Shown here in pieces: positions 17,396-26,700 of a stretch of DNA of 44,666 nucleotides. Below the pieces are notes generated by a model. The model had not been told where the DNA came from. It saw nothing but the letters and a program-made list of their open reading frames with translations, and made no database searches. Source of the DNA: an uncultured Balneolaceae bacterium (GTDB lineage Bacteria > Bacteroidota > Rhodothermia > Balneolales > Balneolaceae); contig CAJXOW010000026.1 in the NCBI GenBank assembly GCA_913057825.1, forward strand, positions 1-44,666. Reading direction: 5' to 3'. Position 1 is the stretch's first letter, and every line of letters starts with the position of its first letter. Position numbers and translations under genes: made by a program.

Positions 17396-17769
17396 CTGAT
17401 TTATAATTTATGATGAATGATTAATGATTATTATGCTGGTTGGAACTCTTGATGCCTGGTCTTAACATTAGAGACTATTCTTAAGGCCCACTTGACTTTG
17501 TTGCTAGGTTTTACATAAAGAGCCCGATTATCAATATTTATAATCAAAGAGGTCATTGAAAAACCCGCGCAGGTCTCTGAAGCACTTGGGTTGTTCAGCT
17601 TAAGGATGAAAAAGGTATAGAGTCCTCATATGGGAAAGGCTGGTGCTGTACTTAATCATAGCTGGTGTCTGCTGAATTTCCCTGGCTGAAGAGACCTGCG
17701 CGGGTTTTTCAATGACCTCAACCATCATCCATCATAAATCATTAATCATTAATCACAAATTACTAATCA
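17396..17769. repeat. Inverted-repeat element C4 (heptamer-array arms), enclosing B2
   Basis: AT-rich degenerate 7-bp arrays at 17396-17430 and 17720-17769 face each other imperfectly. The interior of about 290 nt is longer than in the other C elements because element B2 (17549-17719) lies inside it, directly against the right arm. The outer end of the right arm is 6 nt from the ftsH stop codon. The interval 17431-17548 shows nothing I recognise. Confidence 0.7.
17549..17719. repeat. Inverted-repeat element B2 (class I, family B, inverted)
   Basis: Perfect 30-bp arms at 17549-17578 and 17690-17719 enclose a 111-nt core. On the minus strand the core begins TCAGCCAGGGAAATTCAGCA and ends AACAACCCAAGTGCTTC, nearly identical to B1 over about the first 35 and last 30 nt; the middle has diverged. 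The arms share no more than a vague AT/GC layout with those of B1. Confidence 0.93.
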
Positions 17770-17775
17770 AAAACG

Positions 17776-19812
17776 CTAGTCCGCCGATTCAGGTTGGTCG
17801 ACTGATTTATCTTGCTCCTTTTCGGCCGCAGACTTGCCGTTGGTCTTCTGGGTGGGTTTCTCGTCTTCGAAAATTCCATGGGGATACTTCCCCTGGGGGC
17901 GTTCGCCGAGCAACTCTCTTAATTCGTTGTGATCAAGTATCTCTTTATCCAGCAGCGTCTTGCCCATCAATTCGAGCTTATCCCGGTGCTTTTCCAGCAA
18001 CTTTTTGGTTCGCTCATAATTCTTGTTAATGATCCTGCGAACCGCTTTATCGATCTCGACGCTGGTTTCTTCTGAATATTTTTTGTTAAAACCGTAGCTG
18101 TTATCGGGTTGCTGGGAATCTTTTAATGATATATATCCCAGTTCCTCGCTCATTCCATACTCGGCCACCATGGCAAACGCCATTTTCGTGATACGTTCCA
18201 GGTCGTTTTGGGCACCCGTGGATATACTGCCGAACATGATCTCCTCGGCCACTCGCCCACCCAGCAGAGCACAAATTTTGTCGTCGAGCTCTTCGGAAGT
18301 CATTAAAAATCTATCTTCCAGCGGCGTCTGCAGCGTATATCCGAGAGCCGCAAGCCCGCGGGGGACAATACTGACTTTCAGCACAGGATCGGTATGTTCG
18401 AGGAACCACCCTACTATGGCATGACCCGATTCGTGATAAGCTACAATTTGCCGCTCATGCGGACTGATAAGCTTGTTTTTCTTTTCAAGACCGGCCAAAA
18501 TTCGTTCCACGGCATCCTGGAAGTCGGTCATTTCGACGGCTTTCTTCTCCCGGCGTGCAGCCAGCAAGGCGGCTTCATTACACATATTGGCCAATTCGGC
18601 CCCGGCAAATCCGGGCGTTTGAGAAGCCAGTAGCTTCAAATCAATATTTTTATCGAGCTTCAGTTTCTTGGTATGTACTTTCAACACCTCAACCCGGCCA
18701 TGCAAATCGGGCTTGTCGATCAGAATTTGCCGGTCGAATCGCCCGGGTCGAAGCAAAGCGGTATCCAGGACATCAGGTCGGTTCGTCGCCGCCATAATAA
18801 TCACGCCTTTATCACTGGCGAAACCGTCCATCTCGTTCAACAGCTGATTCAGTGTATTTTCCCGTTCATCATTGGAACCCGTCATGGCTCCCCGACCGCG
18901 GGAACGCCCAATGGCATCGATTTCATCGATAAATATGATACAGGGGGCTTTTTCTTTGGCCTGCTTAAACAGATCTCGAACCCGTGCGGCACCGACGCCG
19001 ACAAACATCTCAACAAAATCGGATCCACTCAGGCTGAAAAACGGCACATCGGCTTCACCGGCCGTTGCCTTGGCCATCAGGGTCTTACCGGTACCCGGCG
19101 GACCGACCAGCAGCACCCCTTTGGGCAGTGATCCTCCCAGTTTGGTAAATTTGCGGGGATTTTTTAGAAACTCCACGACCTCCTCCACTTCGGCCTTGGC
19201 TTCATCCAAACCGGCAACATCCTCAAAAGTGACCGAGTTTTCCTTCTGTTTTTCATAAAGCGCCGCCTTGTTTTTACCGATGCTCAACACTTGCTGGCCC
19301 GGATTCATCCGGCGGAAAATAAATATCCAGAATAAAATAATCAGGCCGATAGGTATCAGCCACGTCAAAAGCCCGCTGAACCAGTCTTCCTCGAATCGGA
19401 CATCATAGGCTACTCCGTGCTCATCCAGGATGGGACGGATTTCATCTCCCTCCAGCATAATGGTGAAAAACTTCATCGAGGGTTTGGACGAACCACCCAG
19501 TTGCCACTGCTCATCTTGTTCTTCCGCAATCTTTACTATCCCTTCCTTGAGCGCCTTATCCGTATAAGTACCTTCAATAGTCCGGCCGTTCTTTATCGTC
19601 ACTTCCTTGATGTACCCATCCTTTACATACGACAGAAACTGGCTATAGTCAATGCGATTGGACGGCTGATCGCTTATAAAGATGAACTGTATTCCCAGCA
19701 GGACGAGAAGCAAAACGACATAGATCCAGACTGGAAAATTGGATCCACTTCCTTTACCTCCGGGAAGCGAATCCTTCAATTTTTTATCTTTTTTGTTTTT
19801 CTTTTCCGACAT
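17776..19812 (-). CDS. ftsH: ATP-dependent zinc metalloprotease FtsH
   Basis: This 678-residue membrane-anchored AAA+ protease degrades unassembled or damaged membrane proteins and some regulators. A first membrane helix ([17 protein letters not shown]) lies at about 28-45. The short FtsH extracellular domain follows, then a second helix ([19 protein letters not shown]) at about 148-166. The AAA domain has Walker A GPPGTGKT near 238, Walker B IIFIDEID and the second-region-of-homology arginines in RPGRFDRQI. The M41 protease domain carries the zinc motif HESGH near 460. The charged C-terminal tail ([20 protein letters not shown]) is not conserved. The gene follows thiL in the genome but is transcribed away from it with its own candidate promoter. 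Confidence 0.97.
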   Translation of the reverse strand: MSEKKNKKDKKLKDSLPGGKGSGSNFPVWIYVVLLLVLLGIQFIFISDQPSNRIDYSQFLSYVKDGYIKEVTIKNGRTIEGTYTDKALKEGIVKIAEEQDEQWQLGGSSKPSMKFFTIMLEGDEIRPILDEHGVAYDVRFEEDWFSGLLTWLIPIGLIILFWIFIFRRMNPGQQVLSIGKNKAALYEKQKENSVTFEDVAGLDEAKAEVEEVVEFLKNPRKFTKLGGSLPKGVLLVGPPGTGKTLMAKATAGEADVPFFSLSGSDFVEMFVGVGAARVRDLFKQAKEKAPCIIFIDEIDAIGRSRGRGAMTGSNDERENTLNQLLNEMDGFASDKGVIIMAATNRPDVLDTALLRPGRFDRQILIDKPDLHGRVEVLKVHTKKLKLDKNIDLKLLASQTPGFAGAELANMCNEAALLAARREKKAVEMTDFQDAVERILAGLEKKNKLISPHERQIVAYHESGHAIVGWFLEHTDPVLKVSIVPRGLAALGYTLQTPLEDRFLMTSEELDDKICALLGGRVAEEIMFGSISTGAQNDLERITKMAFAMVAEYGMSEELGYISLKDSQQPDNSYGFNKKYSEETSVEIDKAVRRIINKNYERTKKLLEKHRDKLELMGKTLLDKEILDHNELRELLGERPQGKYPHGIFEDEKPTQKTNGKSAAEKEQDKSVDQPESAD

Positions 19813-19837
19813 AAATTGGATTTGTATCTGAACCAGG

Positions 19838-19845
19838 CAAAACTA
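19838..19845 (-). promoter_or_regulatory. Candidate TAnnTTTG (-7) element for ftsH
   Basis: TAGTTTTG on the minus strand matches the Bacteroidota -7 consensus TAnnTTTG, 26 nt upstream of the ftsH start. A clear -33 TTG is lacking, so the call is tentative. Confidence 0.3.
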
Positions 19846-19908
19846 CGGCGAAATATCTTGTAATATAACGTTATTTCACATCAATTATTTGTCTAATTTC
19901 ACTGGTTC

Positions 19909-21048
19909 TCACTCTCCGAACAGATCAATTTCACCTTGCGGCGTCTGCATAATCATTCCTTCACTCTGATCGGTGATTTTGCCGATGATAGTGAAATCAT
20001 CAAACTTATCGTGAAGCGTTTCGGCTTGATCTTCCGGCATAGTGAACAACATCTCCATATCTTCACCGCCGTAAAGAGCGTATTTATCCACATCCTCTTT
20101 CATCTCGTCGGCAACCGTACGGGTTTGAATCGAGATGGGGATAGTCGATTGATAAATATAGAATCCTTTTTGCGAGGCCTCAGCCAGCTGGTAGGCATCA
20201 TGGAGCAGTCCCTGGGTGACATCGATCATGGCTGTGGGACACAGTTCGAGCGACTCCAACATATCGATAAAATCATCACGAGCTGCCGGCACCAGTTGTC
20301 TTTGAATTACGTATTCAAATTCCGAGAAATCGGGCTGCATATACTGCTCCTCCCCTTCCTCTTGCCACTGTTGTTTTTCGCGCATCAGTATACGCAATCC
20401 GGCGATGGCACCACCGAGATCTCCGGTCAAGCATAAAACGTCACCCTCTCGTGCTCCCGATCTATAGGTAATTTTTTTCTTTTCAGCCCGACCGTAGACC
20501 GTGGCACTCAACGTCAGGATATTATGAGAGGCCGTTAAATCCCCTCCAGCTAACTGTACGCTATAATCGCGTCCGGCCGAATAGATCCCCTGGTAGATCT
20601 GTTTTACCATGTCGACCGAGAGTTTATTAGGCAGCGCCAGGTTCAGCAACATCGCGGTCGGCCGTCCATTCATGGCATAGATATCGCTCACTGCAGCAGA
20701 TACCACTTTATATCCCAGGTGATGAAGCGGCGTGTAGGTCAGATCAAAATTGACGCCTTCCAGAAACGTCTCCGACGTCATCAAACCGGCCCGCTGCTCC
20801 GTTTCGTCCGTAACGGCGGCATCATCGCCCATGCCTTGCATCACCTGGTCGCTGATGAAGTTATCCATCTCCCGGATTTCCCGAAGCAATCCTTCGCGGC
20901 CTATCTCCTCAATACTATTAAAATCCTTCGGGTCGCCTTGCTGCTTCTCTCCGGCATCTGACTTCTTTGACTTTCCGTCTTGGTCCGATTTCAGCGGTTC
21001 ACGTTTATTATTGTTACTGTTGGTGCCATTGTCACTGTCTTGGCTCAT
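19909..21048 (-). CDS. thiL: Thiamine-monophosphate kinase ThiL
   Basis: This 379-residue protein is predicted to phosphorylate thiamine monophosphate to thiamine diphosphate, the cofactor used, for instance, by the kgd-type dehydrogenase in this window. Residues 1-43 are a hydrophilic, low-complexity extension rich in Ser, Asn, Lys and Asp (NGTNSNNNKREPLKSDQDGK) not seen in typical ThiL of about 330 residues. The family fold begins at FNSIEEIGREGLLREI. It shows the ATP/magnesium motif GDDAAV near 77, the segment SDIYAMNGRPTAMLLNLALP, and GGDLTASHN. The later Asp-containing ALYGGEDMEMLFT is also typical. Whether translation starts at the first ATG or further in cannot be settled here; no in-frame Met lies before the core except the first. 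Confidence 0.92.
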   Translation of the reverse strand: MSQDSDNGTNSNNNKREPLKSDQDGKSKKSDAGEKQQGDPKDFNSIEEIGREGLLREIREMDNFISDQVMQGMGDDAAVTDETEQRAGLMTSETFLEGVNFDLTYTPLHHLGYKVVSAAVSDIYAMNGRPTAMLLNLALPNKLSVDMVKQIYQGIYSAGRDYSVQLAGGDLTASHNILTLSATVYGRAEKKKITYRSGAREGDVLCLTGDLGGAIAGLRILMREKQQWQEEGEEQYMQPDFSEFEYVIQRQLVPAARDDFIDMLESLELCPTAMIDVTQGLLHDAYQLAEASQKGFYIYQSTIPISIQTRTVADEMKEDVDKYALYGGEDMEMLFTMPEDQAETLHDKFDDFTIIGKITDQSEGMIMQTPQGEIDLFGE

Positions 21049-21270
21049 GGTGCGATGTTTTGAAATTAACTTATGAATTAATTGACTTATGAGTTTATCG
21101 TCACGAAGGAAGTCGGGAAAGACCTTTACCTCGCGAGTGTGCAGGGGGTGATTCCACTTTCACTTCCGAAAGCGGTCGGAACCTGTCCGGAATGCTGGAA
21201 GAGCTTGTCTCAACTTTTGTAGGAGAAAATATATTATAAGGGGGATATTTTTACCTTGACTGCCTGGAAA
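21049..21270. other. Gene-free stretch upstream of thiL
   Basis: The stretch separates thiL from the exb terminator and should hold the thiL promoter, but I see no clear -35/-10 or TAnnTTTG pair. At 21064-21092 there is a degenerate run of ACTTATGA/ATTAATTG-type units reminiscent of the 7-bp arrays elsewhere. Confidence 0.4.
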
Positions 21271-21311
21271 ATAAAAAAGGCATATACCCTCTGGAGAGTG
21301 ATATATGCCTT
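21271..21311 (-). terminator. Rho-independent terminator of the exb cluster
   Basis: On the minus strand the 10-bp stem AAGGCATATA / TATATGCCTT with a 15-nt loop is followed by TTTTATTTTCC. It lies about 75 nt after the last exbD stop codon. Confidence 0.88.
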
Positions 21312-21384
21312 GAAAGCCCTATAATTTCGAGCGACCATCCTATTTACATCTATACTTGCCGTCCATCAATTAAGATAAGACGTG

Positions 21385-21837
21385 CTAATTTTCTTGTCGC
21401 GTCGAATAGTTGATACGAAGCGTACCTGCTTCCCGCAGTTCCTGCTGTACGTCAGTGACCACTCCAAATTCGGAGTCGTCATCGACACGGAGCGAAACAA
21501 TCAGCTTAGGTTGCTGCTGAAGCTTGTCATACATAATCCGACGAATTGCCTGCATATCTTCAACAATGGCATCGTCGATCTGTATGCTGGTGGATCCTCT
21601 TTCTCCGCCTTTCAGCTTCTTGGGACCTATGTAGATGTAGCTCACCAGTCGCTTCTGTTCAATTTTTTCGATGTTTTCTGCTCTCGGTAATGTAAAGTCA
21701 ACCTTCAGGGTAACCTCCCGGAGTACCGTTGTTACCATAAAAAAGATAAGCAACATAAAGACGATGTCGGGCATCGCCGTCGTGGGTACTTCCTGCTTGG
21801 TTCCCGAAGATTTTTTCTGAAAATGTCCAGCTGGCAT
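21385..21837 (-). CDS. exbD: ExbD/TolR-type biopolymer transport protein (second copy)
   Basis: This 150-residue protein has one N-terminal membrane helix (IVFMLLIFFMVTTVL, about 25-40) preceded by the conserved segment TTAMPDIVFML, whose Asp is the proton-relay residue of ExbD/TolR. A periplasmic domain with the typical ending VVTDVQQELREAGTLRINYS follows. It forms the stator/energy-transducing unit with ExbB for TonB-dependent transport. It lies 18 nt downstream of a second exbD gene and is the last gene of the cluster before a terminator. Two different ExbD-like subunits beside one ExbB is a common Bacteroidota arrangement and suggests a heteromeric complex. Confidence 0.93.
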   Translation of the reverse strand: MPAGHFQKKSSGTKQEVPTTAMPDIVFMLLIFFMVTTVLREVTLKVDFTLPRAENIEKIEQKRLVSYIYIGPKKLKGGERGSTSIQIDDAIVEDMQAIRRIMYDKLQQQPKLIVSLRVDDDSEFGVVTDVQQELREAGTLRINYSTRQEN

Positions 21838-21855
21838 AAGTGTTGTTAAGTCTTT

Positions 21856-22407
21856 TTAGCTTCCTTGGTCTGGTTCAGCAATAGATATCTTCTGGGGATA
21901 CATATCCTGTATCTTCGACCTACTTTGATCATTCAGGGCCTCGTATTTCTTGCCGAATTCAGCCATTGAAGCGCGATTACGTAGTTCACGGTAAGCCCCT
22001 TTCACCTCGTCGAGCATATTGATATACACTTTATAAGGAGTCTGTCGATCGGTCTTGATAGACACAATCGCTTTTTGGGGAGAGTCCGATAATTTCGGGT
22101 CTTGCCCTTTATTGTTGACAAACTCAATGACCCGCTGTTTAACTTCTGTAATAGCCGTGGGCTCGTCCTCGATAAGTACCATGCCTTGCTGGTTTACCAA
22201 AATCTTAAGCAGGTTACGGTCCTTAATCGGAGGTGGCTTCTGGCTCGGATCTGGAGGGGGCGGCAACACAAGGCCAATACCCGTATCGATGTCGATAGTC
22301 GTGGCAACGAGAAAGAAGATTAACAGCAAAAATGCGATGTCGGCAAGCGCCGATCCTTCAATTTCTCCGCCTTCGTCACGACGATTTTTTTTCGTGTCTT
22401 TAAACAT
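21856..22407 (-). CDS. exbD: ExbD/TolR-type biopolymer transport protein (first copy)
   Basis: This 183-residue protein has a membrane helix near residues 22-40 (IAFLLLIFFLVATTID) with the conserved Asp in GSALADIAFLL. A Pro-rich segment (GLVLPPPPDPSQKPPP) and a periplasmic domain with RQTPYKVYINMLDEVKGAYR follow. It is longer than its neighbour through a C-terminal extension (FGKKYEALNDQSRSKIQDMY) of about 35 residues that I do not recognise. It is 43 nt downstream of the small membrane protein gene. Together with ExbB it would couple the proton gradient to TonB-dependent receptors such as the one at 14.2 kb. No tonB gene is visible in the cluster. Confidence 0.93.
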   Translation of the reverse strand: MFKDTKKNRRDEGGEIEGSALADIAFLLLIFFLVATTIDIDTGIGLVLPPPPDPSQKPPPIKDRNLLKILVNQQGMVLIEDEPTAITEVKQRVIEFVNNKGQDPKLSDSPQKAIVSIKTDRQTPYKVYINMLDEVKGAYRELRNRASMAEFGKKYEALNDQSRSKIQDMYPQKISIAEPDQGS

Positions 22408-22450
22408 ACGTGGATAATTTTCTGCTTAGTAAAGGTACGTCAGTTATCGG

Positions 22451-22720
22451 CTACAGGTTAAGCGTGGTACGCAAACCGGTCAATGCCATCAGCAACAACA
22501 TAACCGCAATCATAAAGAGCATGGTGGCTATGCCGGCTTTAACAAAACCCTGGGTGATAGCATAGGAAATACCGTAGACGACAAAAGGAACCAGGATCGA
22601 AGTAACCTTCTTCGCATCCTGCTTGCCTTGCAATACACTTTTAATGCCGTTTACAATCATTCCAATAATACCCAGGACGACCAGTAAAATGCCGATACCT
22701 AAAGCTATTTGTTCTACCAT
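22451..22720 (-). CDS. Small membrane protein between exbB and exbD
   Basis: The 89-residue protein has three predicted membrane segments: IALGIGILLVVLGIIGMIV (5-23), ILVPFVVYGISYAI (42-55) and AGIATMLFMIAVMLLLMAL (62-80). The first two are joined by a basic loop (LQGKQDAKKV). I recognise no named family. Its position between exbB and the first exbD on one strand, with short gaps, suggests an accessory subunit of that energy-transducing complex; this is inference from context only. Confidence 0.7.
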   Translation of the reverse strand: MVEQIALGIGILLVVLGIIGMIVNGIKSVLQGKQDAKKVTSILVPFVVYGISYAITQGFVKAGIATMLFMIAVMLLLMALTGLRTTLNL

Positions 22721-22850
22721 AGTAACATTAAACTTTAACAGTTTTATGAGTTCTCCGAGTATGATCCGGCAGGGTAAAACAGCTCCCTGCCGACAAACTT
22801 ATATGGAATTCATACTCAATACTTGCAGCACCATCAAAGGCTGTAAGTTC

Positions 22851-23585
22851 TTACTGCTCGTCTTCGTTGTCAGACGCCTGCTGGCGCTCTTCGGCATCAA
22901 GAATATCTTCACCTTCTTTCATAAGCGCGATGGAGTCAATAAGCGTAATAGAGCTTTCCTCCATCTCTGCAATCAGGCGATCAATTTTGGATACGCAGTA
23001 ATTGTAGCCGACCTGCAGGATAATACCGGCTATAAGTCCGGATGCCGTCGTCAGCAAGGCAACCTTAATACCACCTGCAACGAGACTCGGTGAGATGTCA
23101 CCGGCCTGCTCAATGGCATCAAATGCCTGAATCATACCAACAACCGTCCCGGTAAATCCAAGCAGCGGTGCAATAGCAATGAAGAGCGACAGCCAGACCA
23201 GTCCACGTTCGAGGAAACTCATCTCGATGGATCCGTAGGATTGAATGGCTTTTTCAGCTGCTTCCAAACCTTCATCGGCACGCATTAATCCTGCTTGAAA
23301 AACAGAGGCAATGGGTCCTCGGGTTCGGGCGCAAAGCTCTTCTGCAGCCGGAATGCCGCCATCCTGAAGCGCTTTCTTAACATCGACGATAAATTGACGA
23401 GAGTCAATATCGGCGAGGTTAAGGGTAATAATACGCTCCAAAAAGATGGCCAGCCCCAATATGAGGGCTATGAGTACCGGCCACATAAAATTACCGCCTT
23501 CATTAAATTTTTCTACTAATATGTTAAAGAAACCTTGTTGCTCAGCTCCGGCCTGAAGAAGTATGAGAGCTAATGAGGATGTCAT
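22851..23585 (-). CDS. exbB: ExbB/TolQ/MotA-family proton channel protein
   Basis: This 244-residue inner-membrane protein has three expected helices: MWPVLIALILGLAIFLERII (about 34-53), GLVWLSLFIAIAPLLGFTGT (about 128-147) and LLTTASGLIAGIILQVGY (about 176-193). The segment APLLGFTGTVVGMIQAF is the family signature, and the Thr residues of the last two helices line the proton path. The C terminus is acidic (EDEQ). It would form the pentameric channel around the ExbD helices. It heads the cluster exbB-small protein-exbD-exbD. A GGAG ribosome site lies 7 nt before the ATG, and a strong promoter overlapping a palindrome lies about 50-80 nt upstream. Confidence 0.95.
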   Translation of the reverse strand: MTSSLALILLQAGAEQQGFFNILVEKFNEGGNFMWPVLIALILGLAIFLERIITLNLADIDSRQFIVDVKKALQDGGIPAAEELCARTRGPIASVFQAGLMRADEGLEAAEKAIQSYGSIEMSFLERGLVWLSLFIAIAPLLGFTGTVVGMIQAFDAIEQAGDISPSLVAGGIKVALLTTASGLIAGIILQVGYNYCVSKIDRLIAEMEESSITLIDSIALMKEGEDILDAEERQQASDNEDEQ

Positions 23586-23630
23586 AAATTACTCCAGTTG
23601 ATTCGTAATTTTGGGTTTAAGGGCTTTTAA

Positions 23631-23668
23631 AGATCAAAAATGATAGATCATTTTGATCTAAATGTCAA
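23631..23668 (-). promoter_or_regulatory. Promoter of the exbB cluster with overlapping palindrome
   Basis: On the minus strand TTGACA (23663-23668) and TATCAT (23640-23645) are exactly 17 bp apart. A dyad (23631-23659, arms AGATCAAAA / TTTTGATCT with an inner ATGAT/ATCAT) covers the spacer and the -10 box, the usual place for a repressor operator. Read as RNA the dyad could also be a weak hairpin after the upstream gene. Confidence 0.6.
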
Positions 23669-23764
23669 AGTAGTAACTCAAAATCAGTAAAAGGAAAAAT
23701 ATCTATAAAATCCACCTTTTTGGCGAAGTTTAAATGATTTTTTTCCTAATGCATCTCTGTAGTA

Positions 23765-26700
23765 TTAAAATGTGGCATTAATAACAAAACGCAAGGACTG
23801 AATTGGAATTTCTTCTGGTACAGTTCGTCCATCGTAATTTAAGCTTGCTCTAAGTAAATTGCTAATGCGATATGAGGCGCGCAGCGACCAGCGCCAGCTC
23901 CGCCCTACCCCGGCCCCTTCGGTCAACTCATACATCCCGAGTGCCGAAGAGGGGCCATCCATTTTGACCGACCTCCACTCTACGCGCATGTGTGTCTGGA
24001 CCCGTTCGAACAAATAAGCCTGAGCGGTTGGCACCACTTTGATCATGCGAACCCGGGTATCCCGATCGGAAAAACGATCGAACTTTCGGCTCCATCCCAC
24101 TTGAAGTCCCGCCCGTGCTGAACGAGAAAAGATGTAATCGAAACCCGGCTGAATCAACTGCTCGGTGATATCAAAGTTTCTGTTGGTCAACCGCTGACTG
24201 CTGCTGCGTTTCTCACTGTAGCGTATCTCGGTCTCCAGCATCAAATCACTCTCCAGCCGGTAGCTGCCGCGCATGACGTAGTTGGAGGTTGTTCGACGTT
24301 CTATGCCAACTGCTTTTTGATTCATGCTTCGATTCTGATTAACCTGCAAGCGCAAGTCGTAATCCGTTGACTGCGGAAACAGGTGCAACGATTGCTGCCA
24401 GAATAATTGTCCCTCGAGGGTCGTCGAATCGTTCCGGAATTCATCGAGCTTTAGTAAATAGATATCCTGCAAATCACGGGTAGTGCTGGTTTCCCGAATC
24501 TCTATCATCGTATTCAACTCAAGCTCAGAAAGTGTTTTTTTCCATCCGGGATCATATTTGGACACTTCCATCAACGCCCCGGGCTTCCAGCGATTTTTAA
24601 ATCTTGATCGGAGATCGATCACAGGAAATAGCTCGTCTGACGGTACAAACTGTTTTACGTATGTTCCCTCGTTGGGACTCAGTTCCTGGAAGAATTCATC
24701 AATTTGCTGCACCCCGTCTTCGTTGGTATCCCTCCAAACATATTGTCCGATTTCGGGACCCACTTCGATGTAGGTTTCTTGCAGGATGGCCCTTCTTTCG
24801 GTGTTCGCTTCATACAGCAACTGGCCATTCAAAAACTCCGAAGACGTTGAAAAGTTGGTCGTTGATCGGAGCAACACTCCTTTTGAATCGCCCGCTCCCG
24901 CTTGCTCTTCGAAAGGTTCGGTAAAATTTTTGCTGCGCAAGGCGACTTCATTTTTGGTCTGAAAATTTGAAGCGGGAGCATATTGAACGGAAAATCGCCG
25001 GGTCAGGCCGGTCGACTGCTTCTGAAACTCCTGGTTTAACACATTACGGGTAACCCGGTATATATATTGACCAGCCAGTTGCACATTCCCGTATTTATAG
25101 GATAATCCGGGACCCACTTCCACAAACTTCTCGGAGAGCGGCGTCAACGTATCGGTTTGCACACTTCGTTGTTCACGCGACTCCTGATCGAAGTTAAAAG
25201 AAGGAGTCAATGTTCCGCCTGCCAGCTCGAAGCCATATTGAGCTCGTCCCCTTTGCCGGTACCATAGTCCTTGCTGATCCGACCGTCGATCCCGGCTATC
25301 GATGCGTTCCATTTGATAGTTGACAGAAGGCCAATCTGCTTCTCCGACCTGCAATTTGATCTGCTGACGATTGCTTCGCATGCCGGATCGATCAATATCT
25401 CCTCCACTGATAGATATCTGCGATTGCTCAGTCGGTGCATATCGTACAAATCCCTCGGTAATTCGCTCTTCGACCTTGCGATCTCCCCCGGTGATATTCC
25501 ACTTTCGATCAAACTCGATTTCCCGGGTTCGACCAAAATATCGAAACTCTCGACCGGTAAATCGCTGTCGTACATCCGCCGAAATTCTGCCTTCTCCCAC
25601 CGATACGCTATCCAACCGAAAACCGGCCAGGTAAGCAAGGTCCGCGTTGTCCCGGTCGTCCAGGGAAGAAAGCCGATTCTGGTCAAATTTACTGCCGGCC
25701 CACTCCCCGTACAATTGCACCTCCGACGTTATGCGATACCGTGAACGAATCGAAAGCATATCATGTCGAATGGGAGCAGGGAGCCGTTCGAACGGGGCAT
25801 ATGATCCCATGCCGGGTCCCACCCACTCATATAAAATACCATTCACAGATGATCCCACACGCCGATAGCTTCCCTCTCCGGCTCCCACTTTGGTAAAACG
25901 CACCCGGTAGACATTCCGCTCTTCCCCCGGTCGATTTTCATAAATCGTATATTGCTCACCCCCCATGGTCGTATCAACTTCGGTATAAAGTACATATCTC
26001 TCGTCGGTATCAGGGCCCACCGAATCCACTCCGCTGACCACCGCTTGCTCATCACCTGCCTGCCGCAGTGCTTCAATTTCCTTATCCGTCAAAGAGAGTC
26101 GCGCTCCCAAATCGTCACTATCGGCTTCCCGAACGTACGAAGTGGTCAGAGATAAATTTCCATTCAGCAAACTGTCTTCGTGTGCCTCGGCGGCCATCAG
26201 GCTTCGGTTGTAATCCCGATTGATATATTGAAAGTCCACCACAATACGGGTCTCATCCGTAATCACCTGGTTATTGGTAAAGTGCAGCTCCCCCAATCCA
26301 TAATCGATCGTATAAGCATTTTGCTCTCCGCGATGAACTCGCTCCCCGTTGATATAAACCTGTTCCGACCCTGCCAAAACCGTAATAAACTGTTCCCCCT
26401 GCTCACCGGTCAGCCGATAAGGCCCCTGCACTCCGTCTTGTCCCTCAAACTGCATAGTCCGGAACTTGCCCCGCGCCACCGACAACGCCCCCTTTACTTC
26501 ACCATACCCGGTTTTCACCTGTCCGGCCGCTCCCTGCAGCCGACGTGTAAACCGGGCAAATTCGCTTCGATCAAGACTGATATCCACATCTCCCAGGCGT
26601 ACATCAGTCGTCGGACTTCGCATCTGGATAAAGACCTTATCAAATTCACGCAGATTCTGCGTACTTCCGTCCGGCTGAATCGGAGTACTCTGATCGGTTA

